This document shows positions 18,112 through 25,699 of a stretch of DNA of 64,000 bases, in pieces (position 1 is the first letter of the stretch; every line of letters starts with the position of its first letter). The translations under genes and the position numbers were made by a program. Origin of the DNA: a virus; the IMG/VR virus record IMGVR_UViG_3300025919_000136, positions 1-64,000 of that record; one strand, written 5' to 3'. The notes below the pieces were generated by a model. That model was not told the origin of the DNA. It did not search any database and saw only the letters and a program-made list of their open reading frames with translations.

Positions 18112-18902
18112 TAGACGCCCATCCCTCCCGGCATGGTCAGTACAGTGCCGGAGCATTGTTCGGGCAGACTGTTCACGGCGAAGTCATACAGCTTCCAGAC
18201 TTCGTCGAAAGTACATCCGCGCCCGAATGGGCTCTGGGAGAAGTACTTGGTGGCTTGCTCTTCGGACATACCTCGCGTCCGCTGAAGTTCGCGGATGGCT
18301 TGCGCCTTCATCTCCGTATCGTCAATGCCACCAGGGGCGATGGAACAGATGACGATAGGCAGCCGCCCCGCGAACTCCTTCGCGAAGACCTTCGTCAAGG
18401 CATCCAAACCAGCCTTCGAAGCACAGTACCCAGGGCTAGCCCGGAGGCTAATCTTGGTGCCCATGGACGAAGTATTCACGATGCGGCGCACTCCACTAAC
18501 AACGGCTTCATTACGGACTTGGCCGGTGCGTGTTTGCTCCGTTGAAACTTCGTTTTTAACCCGACGAGCGAATTCCCGGCAGAAAAGGAACGGAGCGACC
18601 AGGTTCACATTTAAAACGGCGCTGAAATCCCCCAAGGAGTGGTTCTCGAGGAAGTCGATCTTGGTCATCCCAGCGTTGTTGATGAGGCCGTCGATGGGGC
18701 CACCCATAGCGGCTTCGGCTTGGTCGAAGACGTGGTGGACTTCCTGCTCCATTGAGTACGGTTCGGGGTAGGTGGCGTTGAAGTCGCTCTCGAACTCCGG
18801 TCCGCCCAAACCCACTCCAAATACTGCATGCCCTTGCTCCAGCAGCCGTTCCCGGATATAGGCTCCAATGCTGCGCGAGCAGCCCGTCATTAAGATTCGC
18901 AT
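18111..18902 (-). CDS. Short-chain dehydrogenase/reductase (SDR)
   Basis: This 263-residue classical SDR has a Rossmann start (M-T-G-C-S-R-S-I-G), N-N-A-G near residue 80, and the catalytic Ser with Y-x3-K (N-T-S-S-M-G, then Y-C-A-S-K). All catalytic residues are present, so it should be an active NAD(P)H oxidoreductase. SDRs are uncommon in phages. It overlaps the DUF6378-like gene and is next to the ThyX-like gene, so nucleotide or base chemistry is a reasonable guess, but the substrate is unknown. Confidence 0.88.
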   Translation of the reverse strand: MRILMTGCSRSIGAYIRERLLEQGHAVFGVGLGGPEFESDFNATYPEPYSMEQEVHHVFDQAEAAMGGPIDGLINNAGMTKIDFLENHSLGDFSAVLNVNLVAPFLFCREFARRVKNEVSTEQTRTGQVRNEAVVSGVRRIVNTSSMGTKISLRASPGYCASKAGLDALTKVFAKEFAGRLPIVICSIAPGGIDDTEMKAQAIRELQRTRGMSEEQATKYFSQSPFGRGCTFDEVWKLYDFAVNSLPEQCSGTVLTMPGGMGV

Positions 18903-19270
18903 TCGTTCCCCTTGGTATTGTTTGTTGGGTTTCTCTGGTCTACACGCTTCGACAAGCGGGAGAAGTTCTCCATGTCATCGTAGGTATCTTCGTTATAGTT
19001 GTACGGTCGGGCCGCACGGATGGCCTTGACCATGACCATGACCAGTCCCGCTACGTGCGGTGGAATGGCGTGCGGCAACTTGATGTTGTAGTGTGCCTCG
19101 ATGAGCCCGGTGAGCGCGATGCCCGTAGCGCGGAAGGAGTCGTTGGGGTCGCCGTAGACCTTGGACCGTTCAGCGGTGATGGCATCCAGCTTGCTGTTGC
19201 CATTTAAATGGGGCTGAGCGCCATTTACAGGCGACTTGGACGGCTTGGCGAAGGAAGCGCCGTGGCTCAT
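18890..19270 (-). CDS. DUF6378-like phage protein
   Basis: The ATG at 19270 overlaps the ThyX-like TGA (ATGA), giving 126 residues. The segment I-T-A-E-R-S-K-V-Y-G-D-P-N-D-S-F and the following helices resemble a phage family often placed with nucleotide-metabolism genes and distantly like all-alpha NTP pyrophosphohydrolases. The first 35 residues look disordered. The function is not established. Confidence 0.72.
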   Translation of the reverse strand: MSHGASFAKPSKSPVNGAQPHLNGNSKLDAITAERSKVYGDPNDSFRATGIALTGLIEAHYNIKLPHAIPPHVAGLVMVMVKAIRAARPYNYNEDTYDDMENFSRLSKRVDQRNPTNNTKGNECES

Positions 19271-20481
19271 GATTGATCTCCTGGAAGGCCATTCATGGCG
19301 TCGAATCCCCATACCTCAGAGAACTTGGCCGCGTTGCGGTCGAGCATCTCGGCTTCGACGGGTCGGGTGGGGGTCCAGTTGCGGATGTCCTTAGCCTTGA
19401 GCGAGTCGGGTTCGTCCTCGAAAATCTCCTCCATCGGTGGCTTCCACGCTATGTCAACTCCAGATTCGGCAGCCTCTATCGCAGCCTGAGTCTCGTATCG
19501 CACCCACAAGGGGCAAGGTGGCATACCATCAGTACCTTGAATCCGCTCCACGTTCGTCCCAGCGACGGGGCAGCCCACGTACTTCCCCTTCTTGATGCAC
19601 TTGGGCAGGCCTACCACTGCGAACAGCGGGTCGACTTCCACCAAGCATTTGCGCATGCCCATGATGACAGGTTCCCAAAGGCCAGCCTGAGACACCCACG
19701 ACGAGCGCTTCCCCAGAATATGTATCATCGCGGCTAGGTTGACGGACCACGTGATATCTCCGGTGGCACCGACGGGGACGAGTTGGCGGCAGTCTTCGAT
19801 GTGGACGCCAGCTTTCTGGAGCGCACGGTAGGCTTCTTGAAGCGAAGCCATAGTGTTGCGGTAGTACTCCTCTGCGTCTATCGTAAGCGGTTCGCAGCCA
19901 GGGTGGTGCGCGATTTGTACTTGCTTTCCTTTCAGCGACTCCGGTACAATGTACCGACCTTCGTCGTAGAAGGTGTCGAACGGCACTACGCGGCTGGTTT
20001 GCGCCCACCACGAGGAATCGTGGAAGTTGGGAACCTGGTCCATGTGCTGCAAGTCGCCGTCCGCTAGCAGACCTTGGATAGGTTCGGGGATGATGTCGAT
20101 GCCGACGCGAGGGTCCAACTTGGTCCCCAGGCGGTGCCTGACTAGCTGTTCGCGAAGGGATATGGGAATGCCCTGCAAGTGGAAGACGAAGTTGAGGTTC
20201 TCCACGACCGGGATGCTCTCGGCAAGGATCATCTCAACTTCGGCGCGGATAGAGGCGGCGCAGTCCTGAGATTGACCACGCTTGAAACCCAACATTTCGA
20301 TAGCTTCGTAGTGCTCAGGCTCGAAGATGTCGGAGTCGTATTGGGCGGAAGCGTTCGGATACTTCAATAGCTGTTCTATCTGGCGTGGGCTCGGCAGTGG
20401 CTTGTTGCTGCGGCTTTGGCGCCAAATATAGAAAAGTGTGCCGACGGGGTGGGATGGGGCGGAGATGAGACTGACTTTCAT
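19267..20481 (-). CDS. thyX-like: Divergent flavin-dependent thymidylate synthase (ThyX-like)
   Basis: This 404-residue protein is long for ThyX (usually 220-300). The fold is visible: F-V-F-H-L-Q-G, E-Q-L-V-R-H-R (R115-R117), R-Y-I-V-P, and E-D-C-R-Q-L-V-P-V-G-A-T-G-D-I-T-W with N-L-A-A-M-I-H-I-L. Differences matter: the R-H-R-x2-S serine position is Thr, about 35 residues are inserted after it, and the C-terminal R-A-Q-W-E-I-R dUMP-binding segment reads S-Q-A-G-L-W-E-P-V-I. The extra C-terminus has several Cys. A strong AAGGAAC ribosome site precedes the ATG. It makes dTMP or a modified pyrimidine; the changes leave this open. Confidence 0.8.
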   Translation of the reverse strand: MKVSLISAPSHPVGTLFYIWRQSRSNKPLPSPRQIEQLLKYPNASAQYDSDIFEPEHYEAIEMLGFKRGQSQDCAASIRAEVEMILAESIPVVENLNFVFHLQGIPISLREQLVRHRLGTKLDPRVGIDIIPEPIQGLLADGDLQHMDQVPNFHDSSWWAQTSRVVPFDTFYDEGRYIVPESLKGKQVQIAHHPGCEPLTIDAEEYYRNTMASLQEAYRALQKAGVHIEDCRQLVPVGATGDITWSVNLAAMIHILGKRSSWVSQAGLWEPVIMGMRKCLVEVDPLFAVVGLPKCIKKGKYVGCPVAGTNVERIQGTDGMPPCPLWVRYETQAAIEAAESGVDIAWKPPMEEIFEDEPDSLKAKDIRNWTPTRPVEAEMLDRNAAKFSEVWGFDAMNGLPGDQS

Positions 20482-20483
20482 GA

Positions 20484-20506
20484 TTCTCGGTTCCTTTTTA
20501 ACGGCT
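20484..20506 (-). promoter_or_regulatory. Conserved leader: AAGCCGTT plus AAAAAGGAAC
   Basis: Read on the minus strand, AAGCCGTT lies directly before the ribosome site of the ThyX-like gene. The same pairing recurs before several other genes of this phage (15.3, 22.4, 53.6, 58.5 kb), so it is a conserved translation-leader signal rather than chance. Confidence 0.55.
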
Positions 20507-20514
20507 TGGATTTG

Positions 20515-20542
20515 GGGCGGTTTTCTGGGCAGAGTCTCCGCT
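20515..20542 (-). repeat. R copy overlapping the HD-gene stop
   Basis: The copy runs into the TAG of the YfbR-like gene and fills the gap before the ThyX-like gene. It is a GGTTTTCTGGGCAGAG variant. Confidence 0.75.
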
Positions 20543-21164
20543 ACAGACTAATGGAATGCCCTGCCCGCTTCATGATTTCCTTAACGAGATCTATCGTCTG
20601 GTCAACTAATGGACGGATGAAGTCGTATCGAGGGTTCATGAATATGGCGGTGTAGTCGCGCATAGTTTGGTAGTTCTCTACCACAGTGGAGTTAGCGTTC
20701 GTGACCTCCGCGTAGAGGTAGCTTACTACGGATAGGTAGTCGGCGAAGGCCACGATGGCCCCTTCATTAGTGGAGTCCTTCGCGTTGGCCCACATTACCG
20801 CCATGCGCGTGGCGTAGGTTGGTTCGTCGAACAGACTGAGAACGAGAGCCTCGATCTCTTGCTCGGCGGCTGCATCCAGCATGTCTTTGAGTTGCGGATT
20901 GGAGTATTTGAACGGGCGTTGAAAATCGCCTGTGCGGGCTTCGTCCATGTCATGGATTAACGCACGGCGGAGCACTTGGAGTTCATTGATGTCGCGGCGC
21001 TCCGTCTCCTTGCGAATCCAGTCGCAAATGAACATAGAGTAGATGGCGACGTACGCCGTATGCTCCGCTACTCCCTCTCGGTGCAATACCAAGCTGGTCG
21101 AATGTCTGGTAACGTATCTTAGCCTGTTAACATCTCCGGTTAACATAACTCTAATGTTTAGCAC
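20541..21164 (-). CDS. HD-domain 5'-deoxynucleotidase, YfbR-like
   Basis: This 207-residue HD phosphohydrolase shows V-A-E-H-T, L-I-H-D-M-D-E-A and T-G-D-F-Q-R-P-F-K-Y, closely following the YfbR pattern, so the metal ligands are complete. Such enzymes dephosphorylate dNMPs; relatives in some phages hydrolyse dNTPs. A GTG at 21164 has an excellent GAGAGG site and is chosen; an ATG at 21146 is an alternative. The GTG start overlaps the end of an inserted-looking HNH gene by 14 bases. Confidence 0.85.
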   Translation of the reverse strand: MLNIRVMLTGDVNRLRYVTRHSTSLVLHREGVAEHTAYVAIYSMFICDWIRKETERRDINELQVLRRALIHDMDEARTGDFQRPFKYSNPQLKDMLDAAAEQEIEALVLSLFDEPTYATRMAVMWANAKDSTNEGAIVAFADYLSVVSYLYAEVTNANSTVVENYQTMRDYTAIFMNPRYDFIRPLVDQTIDLVKEIMKRAGHSISL

Positions 21165-21684
21165 TGTTTTCCTCTCTTTTTCTGGCCCATCTTAGCTTGG
21201 CTGCCTCGCTAATCTTCTTTTTCGCTTCTTCTGAAACGGGCCTGCTCGTCATACTCATAGATGTGAGTAGTCTGGTATATTCAGATGCTGGTGGCCTTGC
21301 CCTTCGCTTCTCTCCAATCTTCTTTTTGGTCTCCTCAGAATGGTTGAATCCTGGAGGACGTCCCCCTAGTTTGTTTCCGTTGCGCAAAGCATCCAGTTGA
21401 TTCTCACGTCTACTACCCCAGTATAGGTTCTCCAACCTATCATCGTCTGGGATATCATTTTTATGGCATGCGCAGTATCCTGGAGGTCTAGGCCCAACAA
21501 ACGTTTCCAAAACGCCAGCAGCGACTCGTATAGCGGTGCGGGACGAGAATCCAAACCCTCTATAGTTGCCGCTAGGGTAGATGTGGACAGGCTCCTTAGT
21601 ATCCCAAGATCTGACATTCCCTTGATCGGAGATCTCAAAGTATGGGATTTCTGGATACTCTTCCCACCTTTCCTCGTCTGCCAT
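21151..21684 (-). CDS. HNH homing endonuclease with NUMOD4 and NUMOD3 motifs
   Basis: From ATG 21684 the protein has 177 residues. The N-terminus, Y-F-E-I-S-D-Q-G-N-V-R-S-W, is NUMOD4; C-x-C-H-K-N-D-I and L-Y-W-G-S-R-R-E-N are the HNH core; H-S-E-E-T-K-K-K-I-G and V-S-E-E-A-K-K-K-I-S are NUMOD3-type DNA-binding repeats. Free-standing genes of this type are mobile and copy themselves into intein- or intron-free alleles. It is wedged between two nucleotide-metabolism genes and has an A/T-richer 3' end than they do. Confidence 0.92.
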   Translation of the reverse strand: MADEERWEEYPEIPYFEISDQGNVRSWDTKEPVHIYPSGNYRGFGFSSRTAIRVAAGVLETFVGPRPPGYCACHKNDIPDDDRLENLYWGSRRENQLDALRNGNKLGGRPPGFNHSEETKKKIGEKRRARPPASEYTRLLTSMSMTSRPVSEEAKKKISEAAKLRWARKREENSAKH

Positions 21685-21686
21685 AT

Positions 21687-22394
21687 CTACGCCCCCACTT
21701 CGGCCCCACGCGGAGCACTTTCTCCAGAAGATGGGCCAACTTCCTGCTGGGCAGCCCAGGCCTCGCAAGCTGACCAATTGAAGTATTGAGCCTTCACTGG
21801 CAGATTGGCGAGCGCACCGCTAATGCCGTATACGCTGGTGAGGCGGCTACGCTCGTAGATAGAGTTGGGGATGTAGCCGCTGAGCGAAGCATCCAGGAAC
21901 TTCTCCAACGCGAAGTACCCAGACAGGAGTCCGTCTGTCCCGTGCGTCAACATAACGTTGAGGTGCTCGGCCTTCTTTGTGGGGTGGAAGCCGACGACCA
22001 GCTTACCCAAGCCACGCGCCAAGCCCATCTCCCAGGTGGCGCCGAGGTCAGGAAGTTCTAGCTCTCGTACGGGGATCGTGATATCTACACGGAGTCCGGT
22101 AGTGGCGGATTCCTTCGGTTCCAACTTGCAAGCGCAAATGCGCTCGTTGGGCGGCAAGGCGTAGGCCAACACTGCCAGGAGCAGATCGCATTCCTGGATG
22201 GAGTCTTCGTTCCAGTTGAAAAGTGGAAGCCAAGCGGCGGGATTGGATTTCTGATCGGGAGCAGGGAGGAACGGTTCGCTACCGAGTCGTGGAGAGAGGA
22301 ATTTGTGGCCGGAAGCGGTGATTATGTCTTCGATCGTGGTGATGATGCCACGTTGGGGCTCGTTGAAGAGCGGTGCGGCTATGTAGATTTTCAT
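21687..22394 (-). CDS. Nucleoside 2-deoxyribosyltransferase-like protein
   Basis: This 235-residue protein starts M-K-I-Y-I-A-A-P-L-F-N-E-P-Q-R, the family signature. Later G-L-R-V-D-I-T and D-L-G-A-T-W-E-M-G-L-A-R-G fit the active-site Asp/Glu region. The family cleaves or exchanges the base of deoxynucleosides. The last 15-20 residues (V-G-P-S-S-G-E-S-A-P-R-G) are encoded by an R copy, apparently an appended tail. AAGGAG precedes the ATG. Confidence 0.83.
   Translation of the reverse strand: MKIYIAAPLFNEPQRGIITTIEDIITASGHKFLSPRLGSEPFLPAPDQKSNPAAWLPLFNWNEDSIQECDLLLAVLAYALPPNERICACKLEPKESATTGLRVDITIPVRELELPDLGATWEMGLARGLGKLVVGFHPTKKAEHLNVMLTHGTDGLLSGYFALEKFLDASLSGYIPNSIYERSRLTSVYGISGALANLPVKAQYFNWSACEAWAAQQEVGPSSGESAPRGAEVGA
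21709..21737 (+). repeat. R copy encoding the C-terminal tail of the deoxyribosyltransferase
   Basis: This is an almost full-length copy, antisense to the gene and within its last 10-17 codons. A weaker reversed half (about 21739-21765) follows it. Confidence 0.8.
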
Positions 22395-22415
22395 TGTACT
22401 CCTTGAACGGCTTAC

Positions 22416-22448
22416 CCAGTAGGAAGCGCCTACGGCGCTTCCTACTGG
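22416..22448 (-). terminator. Strong 15-bp hairpin between DUF669 and deoxyribosyltransferase genes
   Basis: CCAGTAGGAAGCGCC pairs perfectly with GGCGCTTCCTACTGG across a 3-base loop. There is no T-run on either strand, so it may be a processing or stabilising stem as much as a terminator. It follows the DUF669 stop by 28 bases. Confidence 0.7.
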
Positions 22449-22475
22449 TTTAGTTGTGTAACGAACAAACGACTA

Positions 22476-23237
22476 CTACGCCGCAGCTGGTACTTCCAGA
22501 CCTTCCGGTTCAACCTCGAGGTCGGAGTAAGCCACTTCATGCTTCACGAACTTACCGTTCGCACCCGGTACTTTGACCAGCGCGATCTCGGTGTCGTCGT
22601 CGAGGGAATCAACGACGCCTTCGGTGCGTGCACCGTCCAAGTCGAAGAATGCCTTCATACCCTTGCGGAGCTCCACTTCTTCTGGAGCGGATGGGGTGGC
22701 GGGTGCGGCAGCCGACCCATTCTGGTTCGACGGCTGTGCCGTCGCACCGGAACTGGACTGGGCGGGATCGGGGCGTGGCGTCGGAGCCGGTTCCCCTTCG
22801 TCCTCGGCATTGTAGTTGGGGAGCAGCTTCACGATGCGAAGATTCTGGAAGTCGGAGTTGGGTGGGGTCTTGAGCGTGAGCTTCATCACGAGGTGCCGCT
22901 CCACCAGTTCTTCCAGTACTGTCTCGAGTTGGGTCAGGTCGATTGCAGCGGCGTCCACGCCGAGGGCACTGAGCCGCCATACCAGCGGTTCCAGGCCACG
23001 CTGGCCTTCGAGACCAAGGTACTCGTACTTCGTGGTGCCAGCCTTATCGCCCTCAAGGAAGGTGTAGCCCCAGCGGATCTGGATCTTGCCGGAGTTCTTG
23101 GACTCGTCCAAGTCGGCGCTGGTGAGCTCGGCGATGTAGGCTCCGTCCGGTGGATTTTCGAAGTTGCCCTTCTTGGCCTTCTCGACGGTTTCAGCCCATT
23201 CTTGGTTCGCTGTCTTGAGGAATCTGTTGAGGTTCAT
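22476..23237 (-). CDS. DUF669 single-strand DNA-associated protein
   Basis: This 253-residue protein has the DUF669 look: N-terminal F-x-K-x2-N-Q-E-W, P-P-D-G-A-Y-I-A-E-L, then T-K-Y-E-Y-L-G-L-E. A low-complexity Pro/Ala/Ser linker follows (about residues 150-185), then a small beta domain (L-R-K-G-M-K-A-F-F-D-L-D-G, A-L-V-K-V). DUF669 members occur beside Sak4-type recombinases in phages and are thought to bind single strands; that pairing is present here. Confidence 0.8.
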   Translation of the reverse strand: MNLNRFLKTANQEWAETVEKAKKGNFENPPDGAYIAELTSADLDESKNSGKIQIRWGYTFLEGDKAGTTKYEYLGLEGQRGLEPLVWRLSALGVDAAAIDLTQLETVLEELVERHLVMKLTLKTPPNSDFQNLRIVKLLPNYNAEDEGEPAPTPRPDPAQSSSGATAQPSNQNGSAAAPATPSAPEEVELRKGMKAFFDLDGARTEGVVDSLDDDTEIALVKVPGANGKFVKHEVAYSDLEVEPEGLEVPAAA

Positions 23238-23317
23238 TTTGTCGGTTCCTTAACCTTTGTAGGTTACCTTTGCGTAGATTTGTTGGCATTGTGGTGCCTG
23301 TCATGTGGCAGAAAGTA

Positions 23318-23345
23318 GGCCCATCTTCTGGGAGAGGTACTCCGC
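23318..23345 (-). repeat. R copy after the Sak4-like gene
   Basis: This near-consensus copy lies just downstream of the hairpin that begins at the Sak4-like stop codon, in sense orientation for minus-strand transcripts. Confidence 0.85.
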
Positions 23346-23355
23346 AGTCCATAGG

Positions 23356-23384
23356 TAGTTGGGTGCGCTGTGCGCACCCAACTA
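23356..23384 (-). terminator. 13-bp hairpin beginning at the Sak4-like stop codon
   Basis: TAGTTGGGTGCGC pairs perfectly with GCGCACCCAACTA; the first arm includes the TAG stop itself. It has no T-run, and an R copy follows within 15 bases. Confidence 0.7.
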
Positions 23385-24299
23385 ACGACGGCCCGCAGGA
23401 AGCTTCGCCTTCGTCTCAGAGAGGCCGGTGCGGACCTTGGGTTCGTTGGTGTCCGTTTGCAAGTTATTGAAGGCGTCCAGGATGTTGGAGTAGCCCTCGG
23501 CGGCAGAGTTGCCCATGGGGATAGAGTGGATCCGCTTCTTGGGATCCTCAGAAGAAACGAAGTGACCATCGACACGGTGGCCAGCGTCAACCATATCGCT
23601 CCCAGAAATCGTGAGCAACCGGTCGTGACCGTAGTAGCCATAGTAGGCAATGATATCCACGAAGCCGGTCACGAACTTGCGCGCTTGTCCGGGCATGGTG
23701 GGGATAATCTTGTTGTACTTCCCGCCAGAAGCTTCCTGGAATTCGGACTCCGTAGCGTGACTGAGGAACATGACGCCAACACCGACCGCGATCAGGTCGA
23801 GAATGACGCTGGTGAACTCCTTCTTGATCATGCTCCAGGTCTTGCCGAAGTCGTTCATCTCGGATGGGTGGTCGAAGCCTTCACGTCGACCCACGTAGTC
23901 CGTGCACTTCTCGTAGGCGATGTCAATCGTGTCGATTACGATCGTGGAGTACTGTGATGGGTTGGCCTTGATCGCCTTGACGTAGCCCTTGAAGGCATCC
24001 CAGGAACCAATCTCCACTTGGTAGATGGAGAGCCCCTTGCCACCAGGCTCGAACATCATGAAGAGCGCGTCAGGGAACTGCGCTGCCAGGGAGGTCTTGC
24101 CGATCTTCCGCTCCCCGTAGATGAGCCAGGTGTAGTCGCCGAGTTCGTCGCGCGGCGTGGACTTGGTGGTTGGAAGAGCGAATGCACCGCCACCACTACC
24201 ACCAGATGGGGCGGGTGGTTGGGCACCGTTCGTTGCGAGTTGGTTGGTGGTGGGTGGTTGGTTGAGCGGGGTACTACTTCTTACGGGGATGGATGCCAT
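23382..24299 (-). CDS. Sak4-like RecA-fold ATPase (phage recombinase)
   Basis: This 305-residue protein has Walker A G-E-R-K-I-G-K-T-S near residue 57 and a Walker B-like S-T-I-V-I-D-T-I-D-I near 118. It resembles phage AAA_24/Sak4 proteins that pair DNA with a partner single-strand binding protein. The partner DUF669 gene lies just downstream. The N-terminal 45 residues are Thr/Gln/Gly-rich and probably flexible. Confidence 0.85.
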   Translation of the reverse strand: MASIPVRSSTPLNQPPTTNQLATNGAQPPAPSGGSGGGAFALPTTKSTPRDELGDYTWLIYGERKIGKTSLAAQFPDALFMMFEPGGKGLSIYQVEIGSWDAFKGYVKAIKANPSQYSTIVIDTIDIAYEKCTDYVGRREGFDHPSEMNDFGKTWSMIKKEFTSVILDLIAVGVGVMFLSHATESEFQEASGGKYNKIIPTMPGQARKFVTGFVDIIAYYGYYGHDRLLTISGSDMVDAGHRVDGHFVSSEDPKKRIHSIPMGNSAAEGYSNILDAFNNLQTDTNEPKVRTGLSETKAKLPAGRR

Positions 24300-24642
24300 T
24301 GAAATACATCTCCTTTAACTGCTTGCTTGAAACGATGCTACGCTGTTGGTTGATTGGAAGTGGGATGTCAACGTCGTAGCGTATGTAAATGAAACGACAG
24401 TCTTCGTAGCCGGATCGATGACGATTAGGACATTGGGTGCGGATCTCTGACGGTGTCAGCTTCTTGAAGAGATTCTTATGGTCGTCCTCCCGTTCCAAGA
24501 CGATAGTTGCCCCGCAAGCTGAACACCTTCCACTTCGGCCCACCCACCATTTGTTAGGTAGACGAACAGGAGTGGAAGAGTTCAGCTTGCGTTGCCCACT
24601 ACTTATAGTTGTGGTGGTAGTGTGGGTCGAACTACACGACAT
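24274..24642 (-). CDS. Zinc-binding protein of unknown function
   Basis: The ATG at 24642 overlaps the end of the upstream gene, giving 122 residues. C-S-A-C-G with a later C-P-N-R-H-R-S-G-Y-E-D-C forms a likely four-ligand zinc site. The C-terminus is basic (G-I-H-P-R-K-K). It overlaps the Sak4-like start, so the two are probably co-translated. Confidence 0.68.
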   Translation of the reverse strand: MSCSSTHTTTTTISSGQRKLNSSTPVRLPNKWWVGRSGRCSACGATIVLEREDDHKNLFKKLTPSEIRTQCPNRHRSGYEDCRFIYIRYDVDIPLPINQQRSIVSSKQLKEMYFNGIHPRKK

Positions 24643-24934
24643 TGTCCGCACCTACCAAAGGCTCGCCGTCCGTGCCGACCGCAACCACATTCTGTTCCTG
24701 AAGGATTTGCTGATCCTCTGGAGAGAGCTTGGGTTGCTTGCTGGTCGCCTTGCGCTCCGCAATAGCTTTGGTACAAGTCGGGCACAGATCGATAATCGAC
24801 TGCAGCTTCCAACCTGCAGCGACGGCTTGCTGCTTCGCTTCAGCTGCCGAGGCAGCCTCGTAGTTAGCAGTGGAGCCCTCGTGCGGGTCGCCATTGGAAC
24901 ACTGGAGCGAGAGAACGAATCGTCCGTTTTTCAT
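24632..24934 (-). CDS. Hypothetical protein with CxxC motif
   Basis: This 100-residue protein starts M-K-N-G-R-F-V-L-S-L-Q-C-S. The middle is Ala-rich helix (A-S-A-A-E-A-K-Q-Q-A-V-A-A-G-W), then L-C-P-T-C-T-K and an acidic tail. No family was recognised. It belongs to the recombination gene group by position. Confidence 0.65.
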   Translation of the reverse strand: MKNGRFVLSLQCSNGDPHEGSTANYEAASAAEAKQQAVAAGWKLQSIIDLCPTCTKAIAERKATSKQPKLSPEDQQILQEQNVVAVGTDGEPLVGADNVV

Positions 24935-24942
24935 AATATCAC

Positions 24943-25104
24943 CTACTTCCGTTGCGTTCGATACATATCCGAAGGTTGAGTTGTCTTAGTAAGTTCTTCC
25001 AGCGCCTTCGCTATCCTAGTGAGCGGTTCGTGGACGTACATCGCTCCCAGAAAAACGGAGGCCGCAAGAAGAAAGATGGCGGTGGCTACAAGAATGGATT
25101 CCAT
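24943..25104 (-). CDS. Small single-pass membrane protein
   Basis: This 53-residue ORF fills the gap between two minus genes. Residues 3-24 form one transmembrane helix (I-L-V-A-T-A-I-F-L-L-A-A-S-V-F-L-G), followed by a charged helix. A partial R copy encodes part of the membrane helix (A-A-S-V-F-L-G-A-M). No family was recognised; position and coding character support it. Confidence 0.55.
   Translation of the reverse strand: MESILVATAIFLLAASVFLGAMYVHEPLTRIAKALEELTKTTQPSDMYRTQRK
25037..25063 (+). repeat. Partial R copy in the 53-residue membrane gene
   Basis: ATCGCTCCCAGAAAAACGGAGGCC keeps the core and GGCC end of the AAAAAC variant but lacks the GCGGAG end. Confidence 0.55.
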
Positions 25105-25116
25105 ATCTATTTATAG

Positions 25117-25593
25117 TTAGAATACATGAACCGAACAACACATAGCGGCAAGTTCAATTGCATTTTCTGGGGAGGGATCATCGTACCGTTCAGCGGTACT
25201 GAGAGCCTCCAGCATGGTTAGTTCGAACCGCTTCTGGTTCGGGTCGTCCTTGCAGGGTACATACGCCGAGTACTCTCCAGCCACCCACTTGCGTGAACCA
25301 CGGTGGGTGTTAGAGTTCAGTGTTTGCACTGCACCCCTCAATTGGGTGCGAAGGGTTTCCACCAGCGATCGGTGGGCCAAGTACGGTGGTTCCATTGGCG
25401 AGCATTCCTTGCACATCGGGCAGCGCCAAGAACCATCTACGTACTCGTTGGTAGTGATCCAACTTGTATCCATCTGGAACACGCAGTCACACTTGGGGCA
25501 TTCTTCCTGCCGAATGAGGGCTACATACTCCGTTGGCGGATAGTAGAACTCGTTCAAGTCGGCGTGAGTGTAGACTTTCTTGATTAGGTCCAT
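25117..25593 (-). CDS. Hypothetical protein with two CxxC knuckles
   Basis: In this 158-residue protein C-P-K-C (near 33) and C-P-M-C-K-E-C (near 60) should bind zinc. The region between them is Thr- and Trp-rich. The C-terminus (residues 100-158) is helical and acidic. It may be a zinc-ribbon DNA- or protein-binding factor. The start follows the orphan reading frame at 25596 by two bases. Confidence 0.68.
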   Translation of the reverse strand: MDLIKKVYTHADLNEFYYPPTEYVALIRQEECPKCDCVFQMDTSWITTNEYVDGSWRCPMCKECSPMEPPYLAHRSLVETLRTQLRGAVQTLNSNTHRGSRKWVAGEYSAYVPCKDDPNQKRFELTMLEALSTAERYDDPSPENAIELAAMCCSVHVF

Positions 25594-25595
25594 GG

Positions 25596-25699
25596 TTAGT
25601 CCACCGTCGCTACCAAATCACTGTTATCCAAACTACAACGCCTCTGAGTTCGTAATACAACTTGCAGTGCGTGCTCTCCGGGTAGCGCACGGTCGCCAA
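25596..25699 (-). pseudogene. Open segment lacking a start; end duplicates the nuclease gene's end
   Basis: One frame reads W-I-V-G-D-R-A-L-P-G-E-H-A-L-Q and ends S-D-L-V-A-T-V-D-stop. It has no ATG, GTG or TTG upstream of its last 14 codons. Its last 24 bases match, with one change, the 3' end of the PD-(D/E)XK nuclease gene (26672-26695, D-L-V-A-T-V-D-stop). It may be a duplication remnant, or an extension reached by frameshift from the gene at 25700. Confidence 0.45.

Noticed and set aside
20541-22394. 2-aminoadenine (Z-genome) pathway suggested by HD phosphohydrolase and MazG-like genes
   Set aside because: No PurZ-like adenylosuccinate synthetase was found, and the HD protein looks like YfbR. 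The evidence is insufficient within this window.
22539-23318. 259-residue + strand ORF opposite DUF669
   Set aside because: DUF669 is recognisable on the other strand, and this ORF has a composition typical of antisense frames.
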